From: Humimonas sp964465015
GTDB lineage: Bacteria > Gemmatimonadota > Gemmatimonadetes > Palauibacterales > Palauibacteraceae
Length of the DNA: 14,140 bases
Assembly: GCA_964465015.1 (NCBI GenBank)
Contig: CAYXHP010000155.1
Location: 1-14,140 of the forward strand
Direction of reading: 5' to 3'
Under the pieces are notes generated by a model. That model was not told the DNA's origin and made no database searches. It saw only the letters and a program-made list of their open reading frames with translations. Position numbers and translations under genes: made by a program. Below, piece by piece: positions 6,850 to 13,999 of the stretch (its first letter is position 1; each line of letters begins with the position of its first letter).

Positions 6850-8421
6850 CTACAGCTCGATCTCGTACTCCCTGAGCTTCCGATACAGGGTTCGCTCACC
6901 GATTCCGAGTTTCTCGGCGGCCTTGCGGCGGTTTCCGCCCACGTCCCGGAGCGTGGCGATGATCGCCTCGCGCTCCAGCTCGGACATCGTCATGCCCGGA
7001 TGGAACTCGATCGTCGGCTCCTCGGGCTCATCCTCGAATTCGGACTCGTCGAGCACGGCCGGGATCTCGATCTCGGTGCCGTGGCCCACTTCGCCGCCGA
7101 GGAGCTCCGGGTGCGTGTCGCGGTAGCGCTCGAACTCCCGGCGCAGGTCTTCCACGTCCATCTTGAGATCGATCAGCGTGTGGAAGATGAACTCCATCTC
7201 GGGTATCTGCTCCCCGCCTCCTCCGGCCGGCACCACCGAGGTCTCGCGCGAGGCGCCGCCGGCCCACACCGGGAGGAGCGCGCGCCCGCGACCGTGCCGG
7301 ATCTCACCGGGGATGTCCTCGGCCCGGATCGTGGAGCCCGGTGCCAGGACCACCATGGACTCCACCAGGTTCCGGAGCTCCCGGACGTTACCGGGCCAGT
7401 CGTAGTCCAGCAGAATCTCCATAGCCTCGGACGTGAGGCCCTTGAACTCGCGGTCGTGCGCCAATGTGAACTCGCGGATGAAGCGGCGCACGAGGATCGG
7501 GATGTCCGTCCGGCGCTCCCGGAGCGGAGGGAGTTCCACCTGGAGGACGTTGAGCCGGTAATAGAGGTCCCGCCGGAAGGCCCCTCCGTGCACCGCCCTC
7601 TTGAGGTCCCGGTTCGTCGCGGTGATCACGCGCACGTTGACCTCGATCTCCTGGTCGCCCCCCACGCGCATGAAGCGCCGCTGCTCCAGGACTCGAAGGA
7701 GCCGCGTCTGGGTGGGCGGCGGCATCTCGGCCACCTCGTCCAGGAAGATCGTGCCTCCATCCGCAAGCTCGAACATGCCCTGGCGGCGGGACGTGGCCCC
7801 GGTGAACGCCCCCTTCTCGTGTCCGAACAGCTCCGACTCGAGAAGGGACTCGGGCAGGGCGGCGCAGTTCACCGCGATGAAGGCCTTGCCCCGGCGCTGC
7901 GAGTAGCGATGGATGGCCCGGGCCACCAGCTCCTTCCCGGTGCCGCTCTCCCCGGTCAGGAGAACGGTGGAGTTGACGGGCGCGATGAGATGGATGCGCT
8001 CCAGGACATCCCGAACCGCCCGGGTACGGCCGATGATGCCGGTCTCCAGCTGCACCCGATAGCGCTGGAGCTCCTGGCCCAGCACCACCCGCATCTCCTC
8101 CGGATCCGGAGGCGAGACCACTGCGGCGTCGAGGTCGTGAAGGGCCGCCTCTTCGCCGGGAGCCTCCGTCCCGGACGGGAGGATGGCCAGGACGGGTGGA
8201 CGTGGAATGAGCTCGTCGAACAGGTGGCGCATCGCCAGCGCCCGGTCCGCGTCCGGCGGAGAGGTCACGACGAGCGCGATGTCCTCCTCCGCCGAACGGC
8301 GTCGGCTCTCCAGCTCGCGCGCCGTCTCCACCATCTCGACGACGTGGTCGTCCGCTTCCAGCGCCTCGCGCGCCGCGACCGCCGCCTCCAGCTGTCCGGT
8401 TTCTATGAAGACGCGAGCCAA
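6850..8421 (-). CDS. Sigma-54-dependent Fis-family transcriptional activator with degenerate receiver-like domain
   Basis: Bacterial enhancer-binding protein that uses ATP to open sigma-54 promoter complexes. It has 523 residues in three parts. Residues 1-125 look like a receiver fold, but the usual phospho-acceptor position falls in DIALVVTS with no Asp, and the conserved Lys region reads AAVVSPPDPEE. The AAA+ core has Walker A GESGTGKE (157-164), the sigma-54 contact loop GAFTGA (204-209), Walker B GGTIFLDE (222-229) and DWPGNVREL (341-349). The C-terminal Fis-type helix-turn-helix lies at about 478-520. A ~100-residue linker (376-475) includes a helical segment FIFHTLIDLKMDVEDLRREF and an acidic stretch. 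The start is TTG at 8421: there is no earlier start before an upstream stop, and AAGAGG is well placed. Last gene of the minus-strand run; its targets cannot be told from the sequence. Confidence 0.95.
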   Translation of the reverse strand: MARVFIETGQLEAAVAAREALEADDHVVEMVETARELESRRRSAEEDIALVVTSPPDADRALAMRHLFDELIPRPPVLAILPSGTEAPGEEAALHDLDAAVVSPPDPEEMRVVLGQELQRYRVQLETGIIGRTRAVRDVLERIHLIAPVNSTVLLTGESGTGKELVARAIHRYSQRRGKAFIAVNCAALPESLLESELFGHEKGAFTGATSRRQGMFELADGGTIFLDEVAEMPPPTQTRLLRVLEQRRFMRVGGDQEIEVNVRVITATNRDLKRAVHGGAFRRDLYYRLNVLQVELPPLRERRTDIPILVRRFIREFTLAHDREFKGLTSEAMEILLDYDWPGNVRELRNLVESMVVLAPGSTIRAEDIPGEIRHGRGRALLPVWAGGASRETSVVPAGGGGEQIPEMEFIFHTLIDLKMDVEDLRREFERYRDTHPELLGGEVGHGTEIEIPAVLDESEFEDEPEEPTIEFHPGMTMSELEREAIIATLRDVGGNRRKAAEKLGIGERTLYRKLREYEIEL

Positions 8422-8426
8422 CGCAG

Positions 8427-8432
8427 CCTCTT
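8427..8432 (-). promoter_or_regulatory. Ribosome binding site supporting the TTG start of the sigma-54 activator
   Basis: The minus strand reads AAGAGG, then five bases, then TTG at 8421-8419. Upstream in frame there is no ATG or GTG before a TGA stop, so this site settles the start. Confidence 0.6.
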
Positions 8433-8484
8433 GCTGGGAATTCGGTGGACGTGGCCCAGGCGGCGGAGCCTCAGGCCCGTCCGT

Positions 8485-9057
8485 TCAACCGGCCGTCCCT
8501 CGGCCGGAATGGGGACTGCATCCGCCCCGCAGGATCTCGACGGCATGCCCGACCAGCGGGTCGATGGCCGCCAGGCCGTCCGTCACGCCCGAAGGGCTGC
8601 CGGGGAGGTTCAGTACGAGCGAGGAGCCGCGCAGTCCGGCCACGCCGCGACCGAGGTCGACGAAGGGCACCTCGGCCCGACCAGCCGCCCGGATCCGCTC
8701 GGCCACGCCCGGCGCTTCACGCTCGATCACGGCCCGGGTCGCTTCCGGGGTCACGTCCCGCGGTGAGAACCCGGTGCCACCGGTGGTGACCACCAGCTCA
8801 CACTCCACGACATCCACGAGCTCGAGGAGCGCCCGGACGATCCGGGTTCGTTCGTCGGGGACGACCATGCGCCGTCCCAGCGTCCAGCCCCGCTCCGCCA
8901 CCCACCGGGCGATCCGGTCTCCCGAGAGGTCGTCGCGGGCCCCGGCCGCGACGCCGTCCGACACCGTGAGGATGCCGACCCTCGTGGTGGACCCCGTCTC
9001 CGCACCGGCCGAGCCCGCGGCCTCGGGGGCCTCCCCGGTCTTCGTCCGGCCGTTCAC
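8485..9057 (-). CDS. MogA/MoaB-family molybdenum cofactor biosynthesis protein
   Basis: Likely binds molybdopterin and adenylates it ahead of molybdenum insertion, in the cytoplasm. It has 190 residues from GTG 9057. After a ~25-residue Gly/Ala-rich leader the core begins VGILTVSDGVAAGARDDLSG. The family signature TTGGTGFSPRDVTPEAT lies at 91-107, containing the pterin-binding TTGGTG and the conserved Asp101. A second conserved segment, LVLNLPGSPSGV, lies at 147-158. The GTG overlaps the gcvT stop as GTGA, implying coupled translation. The leader could be non-native if translation starts later, but no good internal start precedes the core. MogA and MoaB cannot be separated from sequence alone, and no other Moco gene is in view. 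A GC stem (8489-8507) overlaps the 3' end. Confidence 0.92.
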   Translation of the reverse strand: MNGRTKTGEAPEAAGSAGAETGSTTRVGILTVSDGVAAGARDDLSGDRIARWVAERGWTLGRRMVVPDERTRIVRALLELVDVVECELVVTTGGTGFSPRDVTPEATRAVIEREAPGVAERIRAAGRAEVPFVDLGRGVAGLRGSSLVLNLPGSPSGVTDGLAAIDPLVGHAVEILRGGCSPHSGRGTAG

Positions 9058-10178
9058 CGCTTGAGCGACCCGTCCCGGTAGAAGGGCATCGCCTCGACCC
9101 TGCCCGGGACTTCCTCACCCCGGATCACGACCGCGATCTCGTCACCCGGCTGGGCCTCGATCGGCAGATAGGCCGTCCCGATCCCGTAACCGAGCGTAGG
9201 GCTCACGGTCCCGCTTCGCACGGGACCCGCGTCGCCGCCGTGGAAGCGTACCGGGTAGCCGGCCCGCGGGAAGCCTCTCTCGGTGAGCCGGAATCCCCGT
9301 AGTCGCCGGACCAGGCCTTCTTCCTTCTGCCTCCGGAGCGCTTCGCGTCCGATGAACGGGCCCTTGTCCAGCTTCACCAGCCAGCCGAGACCGGCCTCGA
9401 GCGGCGTGGTCTTGCGGTCGATGTCGTTGCCGTACAGCGCATACCCCATTTCGAGCCGCAGGGTGTCGCGCGCCCCCAGTCCGGCCGGTACCAACCCGGC
9501 ATCCTCCCCCGCCTCCAGCAGCCGTCTCCACGTGACCACTGCATCGCCGGCGGCCAGGTAGAGCTCGAAGCCATCCTCGCCCGTGTACCCGGTCCGGCTG
9601 ATGACGGCGGGGACCTCTCCTACCGTCCCCTCCACGTAGTGATAGAACCCGATCGGGTCCAGCGGCTCGGAAGCCAGCGGCTGGAGGATCTCGGTCGCCC
9701 TCGGTCCCTGCAGCGCCAGGAGGGCGATTTCGTCGCTCCGGTCGCGTATCTCCGCGTCCGCGTCCCCGGCCTGCCGGGACAGGTGGGCCCAGTCACCGGT
9801 GATGTTCGCGGCGTTGACGACGAGGCGGAAGCGCTCCTCGCCCATGCGATAGACGACCAGATCGTCCACGATGCCCCCGTCCTCGAGGCACATGGCGCTG
9901 TACTGCGCCTGCCCGACGGAGAGTCGCTCCGGATCGTTGGTCGTGATCCGGGACACGAGCTCCAGCGCCCCCGGGCCCTTCACCTCGAACTCTCCCATGT
10001 GCGACACGTCGAACAGTCCCGCCGCCGTGCGAACCGCCTCGTGCTCGGCCCGGATCCCGGTCGGGTACTGGACCGGCATGGCGAATCCCCCGAAGGGGAC
10101 GAGCTTGGCCCCGAGACGGACGTGCTCCTCGTACAGGGGCGTCTTTCGAGGCGCCCCGCTCTCCCGTGCCTGCGTCAT
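9054..10178 (-). CDS. gcvT: Glycine cleavage system T protein, aminomethyltransferase
   Basis: Transfers the methylene group from the aminomethyl-lipoyl arm of GcvH to tetrahydrofolate, releasing ammonia. It has 374 residues from ATG 10178, typical for GcvT. GGGAG lies five bases upstream (10184-10188), so the open frame above this ATG is not needed. Diagnostic segments are PLYEEHVRLGAKLVPFGGFAMPVQY written in two parts (14-30 and 31-38), DVSHMGEFEVKG (58-69), GGIVDDLVVYR with the conserved folate-site Asp pair (101-111), GYTGEDGFELY (197-207), GLGARDTLRLEMGYALYGND (233-252), and GREALRRQK. It lies 31 bases after argF and overlaps the MogA/MoaB-type gene by four bases. gcvH and gcvP are not in the window. 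YgfZ-like paralogues are unlikely given the intact glycine-cleavage motifs. Confidence 0.96.
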   Translation of the reverse strand: MTQARESGAPRKTPLYEEHVRLGAKLVPFGGFAMPVQYPTGIRAEHEAVRTAAGLFDVSHMGEFEVKGPGALELVSRITTNDPERLSVGQAQYSAMCLEDGGIVDDLVVYRMGEERFRLVVNAANITGDWAHLSRQAGDADAEIRDRSDEIALLALQGPRATEILQPLASEPLDPIGFYHYVEGTVGEVPAVISRTGYTGEDGFELYLAAGDAVVTWRRLLEAGEDAGLVPAGLGARDTLRLEMGYALYGNDIDRKTTPLEAGLGWLVKLDKGPFIGREALRRQKEEGLVRRLRGFRLTERGFPRAGYPVRFHGGDAGPVRSGTVSPTLGYGIGTAYLPIEAQPGDEIAVVIRGEEVPGRVEAMPFYRDGSLKR

Positions 10179-10209
10179 CACGTCTCCCGTTCCTGTCTCG
10201 ATCCGTACC

Positions 10210-11133
10210 TCAACCGCCCAGCAGCCCGACCAGAAGCGCCTTCTGCACGTGTAGCCGGTTCTCCGCCTCGTCCCACACCCGCGAGCGGGGACCATCGATC
10301 ACCGCGGTCGCCACCTCCTCGCCCCGGTGGGCGGGCAGACAGTGCAGGAAGATCGCGTCGGAAGCGGCCGCGCGCATGAGGGCCTCATCCACGACCCAGC
10401 CCTGGAAGTCCCGTTGGCGCCGCTCCGCCTCGTCCTCCTGCCCCATCGAGGCCCACACGTCGGTGGTCACCACCCGGGCGCCCCCGGCGGCGGCCGCGGG
10501 AACGCGCTCCAGGCGAACGACTCCGGCGTCCCGACCGGCCGCCAGGACCTCCGGGTCCGGGTCGTAGCCCTCCGGGCAGGCCAGCCGCAGGTCCAGCCCC
10601 AGCTTCACCGCGGCATGGATCCACGAGTTGGCCATGTTGTTGCCGTCGCCGATCCAGGCCACCGACATGCCGGTCAGCTCCCGGCCGAACGCCTCCTGGA
10701 TGGTCATGAGGTCGGCCATCACCTGGCAGGGGTGCAGCAGGTCGGTGAGACCGTTGATCACCGGTATCGATCCGTGCTGCGCCAGGTCCTCCACGTCGGA
10801 CTGGGCGAAGGTCCGGATCATGATGCCGTCCAGGTATCGCGACAGAACCCGCGCCGTATCGCCGATCGGCTCTCCGCGGCCCAGCTGGATGTCCCGGGAC
10901 GAGAGGAAGAGGGCGTGTCCTCCCAGCTGGTACATCCCGGCCTCGAAGGAGACCCGCGTCCTGGTCGAGCTCTTGGCGAAGATCATTCCCAGGGTCCGGC
11001 CCTCGAGCGGCCGGTACGCCGGGTCTCTCCCCCTGGCCTTCAGCTCGGCGCCCCGCCGCAGCGCGGCCAGCAGTCGATCGGCCTCCCAGTCGCCGATGGA
11101 CAGGAAGTGCCGCTGGCGATCGAATTCCGTCAC
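10210..11133 (-). CDS. argF: Ornithine carbamoyltransferase
   Basis: Makes citrulline from ornithine and carbamoyl phosphate in arginine biosynthesis. It has 307 residues, normal for the family. The carbamoyl-phosphate loop SSTRTR is at 55-60 and HPCQ at 134-137. The ornithine-binding motif DVWASMG lies at 225-231, and the catalytic Cys segment HCLPAHRGEEV at 264-274. The intact SMG motif argues for ornithine over the acetyl- or succinyl-ornithine variants. The start is GTG 11133, with GGGAG seven bases upstream (11141-11145). It sits between a DUF1634 gene (27 bases) and gcvT (31 bases). A catabolic arcB role cannot be excluded, but no arc neighbours are seen. No other arginine gene is in the window. 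Confidence 0.96.
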   Translation of the reverse strand: MTEFDRQRHFLSIGDWEADRLLAALRRGAELKARGRDPAYRPLEGRTLGMIFAKSSTRTRVSFEAGMYQLGGHALFLSSRDIQLGRGEPIGDTARVLSRYLDGIMIRTFAQSDVEDLAQHGSIPVINGLTDLLHPCQVMADLMTIQEAFGRELTGMSVAWIGDGNNMANSWIHAAVKLGLDLRLACPEGYDPDPEVLAAGRDAGVVRLERVPAAAAGGARVVTTDVWASMGQEDEAERRQRDFQGWVVDEALMRAAASDAIFLHCLPAHRGEEVATAVIDGPRSRVWDEAENRLHVQKALLVGLLGG

Positions 11134-11160
11134 GTGTGCTCTCCCGGTGTGTTCGGTTGA

Positions 11161-11502
11161 CTATGCCCGACCGAGCCAGGCCCCGACCAGCAGCATGATC
11201 AGCAGGACGAAGGCGAGGCCGGCTTCGCTCCAGTCGCGCTCGCGGGCATACTGGACGACGGCGACCACCATGGCCAACAGGGGAGCCGCCAGCAACAAGC
11301 CCACCCCGACGAGGCCGACCAGGTGGAGTCTCCGGTCCAGCAGCGTCACCGCCAGCGCCGCCCCCGCGGCGCGGGTCGCCCAGCGCAGGAGGAGCGCCAG
11401 GCGCTCGTGGGTCGGGGTGCGGTCGCCCCACGGCCGGAGGTCTCCCCGCCCGCCGTCCGTTCCGGCGTCCACCGGGTCCCGCTCCGGGCTTCCCACGCTC
11501 AC
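11161..11502 (-). CDS. DUF1634 small membrane protein, partner of TauE-type permease
   Basis: Function unknown. DUF1634 proteins are commonly encoded beside TauE/SafE permeases and are presumed helpers. It has 113 residues from GTG 11502, which overlaps the tauE stop as GTGA. A second GTG two codons later (11496) is possible. The first ~33 residues are polar and charged. Three hydrophobic segments follow at about 38-55, 60-80 and 92-112. The third is preceded by QYARERDWSEAG, the RERDW motif being the most recognisable DUF1634 mark. The frame is open further upstream inside tauE, but that part is the shadow of tauE. argF begins 27 bases downstream, so read-through to argF is expected. Confidence 0.85.
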   Translation of the reverse strand: MSVGSPERDPVDAGTDGGRGDLRPWGDRTPTHERLALLLRWATRAAGAALAVTLLDRRLHLVGLVGVGLLLAAPLLAMVVAVVQYARERDWSEAGLAFVLLIMLLVGAWLGRA

Positions 11503-12266
11503 CGGGCCGTACCGCCGAACGCCCGCCAGGTCATCTCGGCGGCCACGTACAGCAGCACCGCCACGAGGACCAGGCGCACCCACAGGCCGGGTACCCGCCG
11601 GCTCACCCGGGAGCCGAGGGTGCTCCCGGCGAGGACTCCCAGCGCCACCGGTGCCGCGTACACGAGCACGATGTCCCCCCGCGCCCAGTAGATCCAGGCA
11701 CTGGCCGAGGCTGTCAGGCCGACCATGAACGAGCTCGTGGCGGTGGCCACCTCGAGCGGGATTCCCATGACCGCGTGGAGGATGGGCACCTTCGCGAAGC
11801 CGCCCCCGATTCCCAGCAGCCCGGAGGCGACGCCAGCTCCGGCGGAGGCGCCCATGCCGACAGCCATGTGGCGGACCTCCGCCGGGCCGGTCACGGTCGA
11901 GGGCCCCCCGGTCCCCCCGCCCACGAGCGCCGCGGCCGCGTACAACACCGCGGCGGAGAACAGGAGATAGAGCACGTGAGGCGGGACGAGTGCGGCACCG
12001 AGGCTCCCGGCGATCGCGCCGCCGACCGCCATGACCTCCAGACGGAGGGCGAGGGGCATGTCCACGCGGCCCTCGCCAAGGTAGACCGCGGCCGATCCGG
12101 CCGAAGTGGCCACCACCCCGAGGAGGCTGGCGCCCACCGCCTGACGCACGGGGACACCGAACAGGAGCAGCAGCCCCGGCACGATGAACACCCCGCCCCC
12201 GATGCCCACGATGCTCCCGACGAACCCGGCACCGAAGCCGAGCCCGAGGAGAGCGAGGGACGTCAC
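11499..12266 (-). CDS. TauE/SafE-family membrane permease (probable sulfur-anion or organic anion exporter)
   Basis: Inner-membrane transporter of a family that includes sulfite, sulfoacetate and related anion exporters. The substrate cannot be predicted. It has 255 residues from GTG 12266 and is almost entirely hydrophobic, with about eight membrane segments. The two half-repeats both carry the family Gly motif: GFVGSIVGIGGGVFIVPGLL near the N-terminus, and GVASGLLGIGGGFAKVPIL in the second half. A Gly-rich loop, VGGGTGGPSTVTG, joins the halves. No strong ribosome binding site is visible before the GTG. It begins 88 bases after hslU, a gap with two GC stems, and overlaps the DUF1634 gene by four bases. 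No sulfur-metabolism gene is adjacent, so a sulfite role is only a family-based guess. Confidence 0.9.
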   Translation of the reverse strand: MTSLALLGLGFGAGFVGSIVGIGGGVFIVPGLLLLFGVPVRQAVGASLLGVVATSAGSAAVYLGEGRVDMPLALRLEVMAVGGAIAGSLGAALVPPHVLYLLFSAAVLYAAAALVGGGTGGPSTVTGPAEVRHMAVGMGASAGAGVASGLLGIGGGFAKVPILHAVMGIPLEVATATSSFMVGLTASASAWIYWARGDIVLVYAAPVALGVLAGSTLGSRVSRRVPGLWVRLVLVAVLLYVAAEMTWRAFGGTAR

Positions 12267-12312
12267 CGGAACGACACCCCGGCCGGGGTGACGGAGGTCT
12301 CGGGAGGGGTCA

Positions 12313-12354
12313 CGGCGGCCTTCCCGCCGGGTCCAGGGGGCGGCGCGTGCGCCG
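12313..12354 (-). terminator. Two GC hairpins between hslU and the tauE-type gene
   Basis: On the minus strand, directly after the hslU stop, cggcg-cacg-cgccg (12354-12341) forms a 5-bp stem. About 11 bases on, cggcgg-gaagg-ccgccg (12329-12313) forms a 6-bp stem. Neither is followed by a T-run. They may reduce read-through from hslVU into the transporter and argF genes, or merely reflect base composition. Confidence 0.35.
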
Positions 12355-13920
12355 TCACAGGATGTATCGGCGCAGGTCCTCGTCCTGCGCGATGCCCTCC
12401 AGGCGCTCCCGGACGAAAGCGCCGTCGATCGCGATGACGCGGTCCGCGTCCGGGTCGGGCAGATCGAACATGACCTGCTCGAGCACGGTGGTGAGAACCG
12501 TGTGGAGGCGGCGGGCTCCGATGTTCTCCAGGCGCTCGTTCACCTCCGCCGCGATGCGCGCCAGCTCCTGGATCGCCTCCTCGCTGAAGCGGAGCTCGAC
12601 CCCCTCGGTGCCGACGAGGGCCCGGTACTGGCTGAGGAGCGCGTTCCGCGGCTCGCTCAGGATGCGGGCGAAGTCGTCGGCCCCCAGGCTCCGAAGCTCG
12701 ACCCGGATCGGGAAGCGCCCCTGTAGCTCCGGGATGAGGTCGGACGGGGAGGCGACGTGGAAGGCGCCGGCCGCGATGAACAGGATGTGGTCCGTGTCCA
12801 CGAGGCCGTACTTCGTCGGCACCGTCGAGCCCTCCACGATAGGGAGAAGGTCGCGCTGCACCCCCTCCCTGGACACGTCGGCGCCGGTCCCCCCACGCTC
12901 GCCCGCCACCTTGTCGAGCTCGTCGAGGAAGATGATACCCATGTTCTCGGCGCGGTCGAGTGCCTCGTCGATGACCTCGTCCATGTCGACCATGCGGTCG
13001 AGCTCTTCGGAGAGCAGGATCCGGCGAGCCTCGGCGACGGTGACCTGACGGCGCCGCGTCTTCTTGGGGAGCATGTCCTGGAGGACTTCCCCGACGTTCC
13101 AGTCCAGCCCCTCCATGCCGGGAGCGTTCATGTCGAGGAGGGGGACGGAGCTCTCGCTCACCTCGACTTCGACGGTCCGGTCCTCGAGCTTCCCGTCGCG
13201 CAGCAGCGCGCGGAGCTTGTCGCGCGTTCGGCGCCGGCGTGCCGGACCCGCCTCCCTACCCTCCCCTCCCTCCCGGGTCGGCGTCCCGAACGGCTCCACC
13301 GAGGCCTCGTCCGTGTCTTCCTCACGAGCCTCACCGCTCGCGGATACGACGAAGGTGCGCAGCCTCGACTCGGCGGTCTCCACCCCCGGACCGGCGTCGC
13401 CGTCCGGCGGCGTGGCAGGCTGTGGGCCCTCGGCCACCGGAGGTAGCAGGAGGTCGAGAAGCCGCTCCTCCACCCGCCCTTCCGCCGGGCCCCGTACCGC
13501 CTCCTCGCGCTCCCCCCGCACCATGTTGACGGCGATGTCGACCAGATCGCGGACCATGGACTCGACGTCCCGGCCCACGTAGCCCACCTCGGTGAACTTG
13601 GAAGCCTCGACCTTGATAAACGGCGCACCGGCCAGCCGCGCCAGACGGCGGGCGATCTCCGTCTTCCCGACCCCAGTGGGACCGATCATGATGATGTTGT
13701 TGGGCAGGATCTCGTCGCGAAGCTCGTCCTCGACCTGCTGCCGGCGCCACCGGTTGCGCAGTGCGATCGCCACCGCCTTCTTGGCCTCGTCCTGGCCGAT
13801 GATGTAGTGGTCCAGCTCCCGGACGATCTCCCTGGGCGTCCACTGCCCCGGAGCGCCCGACTCCTCCGCAGGGCTCACTCCATCGGCGCGCCCGTCCCGG
13901 TCTCCGTCGAATTCGGTCAC
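12355..13920 (-). CDS. hslU: ATP-dependent protease ATPase subunit HslU (ClpY)
   Basis: AAA+ unfoldase that pairs with the HslV peptidase. It has 521 residues against ~443 in E. coli. The core is clear: TPREIVRELDHYIIGQ (28-43), Walker A GPTGVGKT (80-87), pore loop GYVG (113-116), Walker B GIIFLDE (328-334), SREGVQRDLLPIVEG (350-364), sensor-2 region GARRL (468-472), and the HslV-docking tail EDLRRYIL. Two parts are longer than usual. One is a ~23-residue polar N-terminus. The other is an I-domain segment between PP (160-161) and RDKLRALLRDG (233), about 71 residues where E. coli has about 21, rich in Gly, Glu, Pro and Arg. The start is GTG 13920; GGAGG lies 13 bases upstream, rather far. A later GTG at 13878 would remove most of the N-terminal extension. 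Confidence 0.96.
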   Translation of the reverse strand: MTEFDGDRDGRADGVSPAEESGAPGQWTPREIVRELDHYIIGQDEAKKAVAIALRNRWRRQQVEDELRDEILPNNIIMIGPTGVGKTEIARRLARLAGAPFIKVEASKFTEVGYVGRDVESMVRDLVDIAVNMVRGEREEAVRGPAEGRVEERLLDLLLPPVAEGPQPATPPDGDAGPGVETAESRLRTFVVSASGEAREEDTDEASVEPFGTPTREGGEGREAGPARRRRTRDKLRALLRDGKLEDRTVEVEVSESSVPLLDMNAPGMEGLDWNVGEVLQDMLPKKTRRRQVTVAEARRILLSEELDRMVDMDEVIDEALDRAENMGIIFLDELDKVAGERGGTGADVSREGVQRDLLPIVEGSTVPTKYGLVDTDHILFIAAGAFHVASPSDLIPELQGRFPIRVELRSLGADDFARILSEPRNALLSQYRALVGTEGVELRFSEEAIQELARIAAEVNERLENIGARRLHTVLTTVLEQVMFDLPDPDADRVIAIDGAFVRERLEGIAQDEDLRRYIL

Positions 13921-13955
13921 GCTGTCCAGCGATCCTCCCCGTGGTGTGCTGTCGG

Positions 13956-13979
13956 CGCGGCCCGAGAGCTCGGGGCGCG
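13956..13979 (-). other. Hairpin in the hslV-hslU gap
   Basis: cccga and tcggg (13961-13965 and 13970-13974) form a stem around gagc. It is extended by four more pairs (13956-13959 with 13976-13979) past one mismatch. It lies between the hslV stop and the hslU ribosome binding site. It could modulate hslU translation or mRNA stability. Confidence 0.3.
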
Positions 13980-13999
13980 TGCCGCCGGGCTCGAGCCGG

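Noticed and set aside
8489..8507. ccggccg/cggccgg stem near the end of the Mog-type gene as a terminator
   Set aside because: It lies inside the coding region before or at the stop and has no T-run on the minus strand.
7000..8766. Long plus-strand open frame (588 codons) opposite the sigma-54 activator
   Set aside because: It covers the activator and part of the Mog-type gene and lacks domain motifs. The minus-strand genes have full motifs and ribosome binding sites.
10179..10295. N-terminal extension of gcvT to 10295
   Set aside because: The extra residues are Arg/Cys/Gly-rich, overlap the end of argF, and are unlike GcvT. ATG 10178 has a well-spaced GGGAG.
11503..11583. N-terminal extension of the DUF1634 gene into tauE
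   Set aside because: These codons lie in another frame of the tauE C-terminus. The GTGA overlap at 11502 gives a normal-length protein.
12757..13446. Plus-strand open frame opposite hslU
   Set aside because: Composition shadow of hslU, with no motif and no credible start signal.
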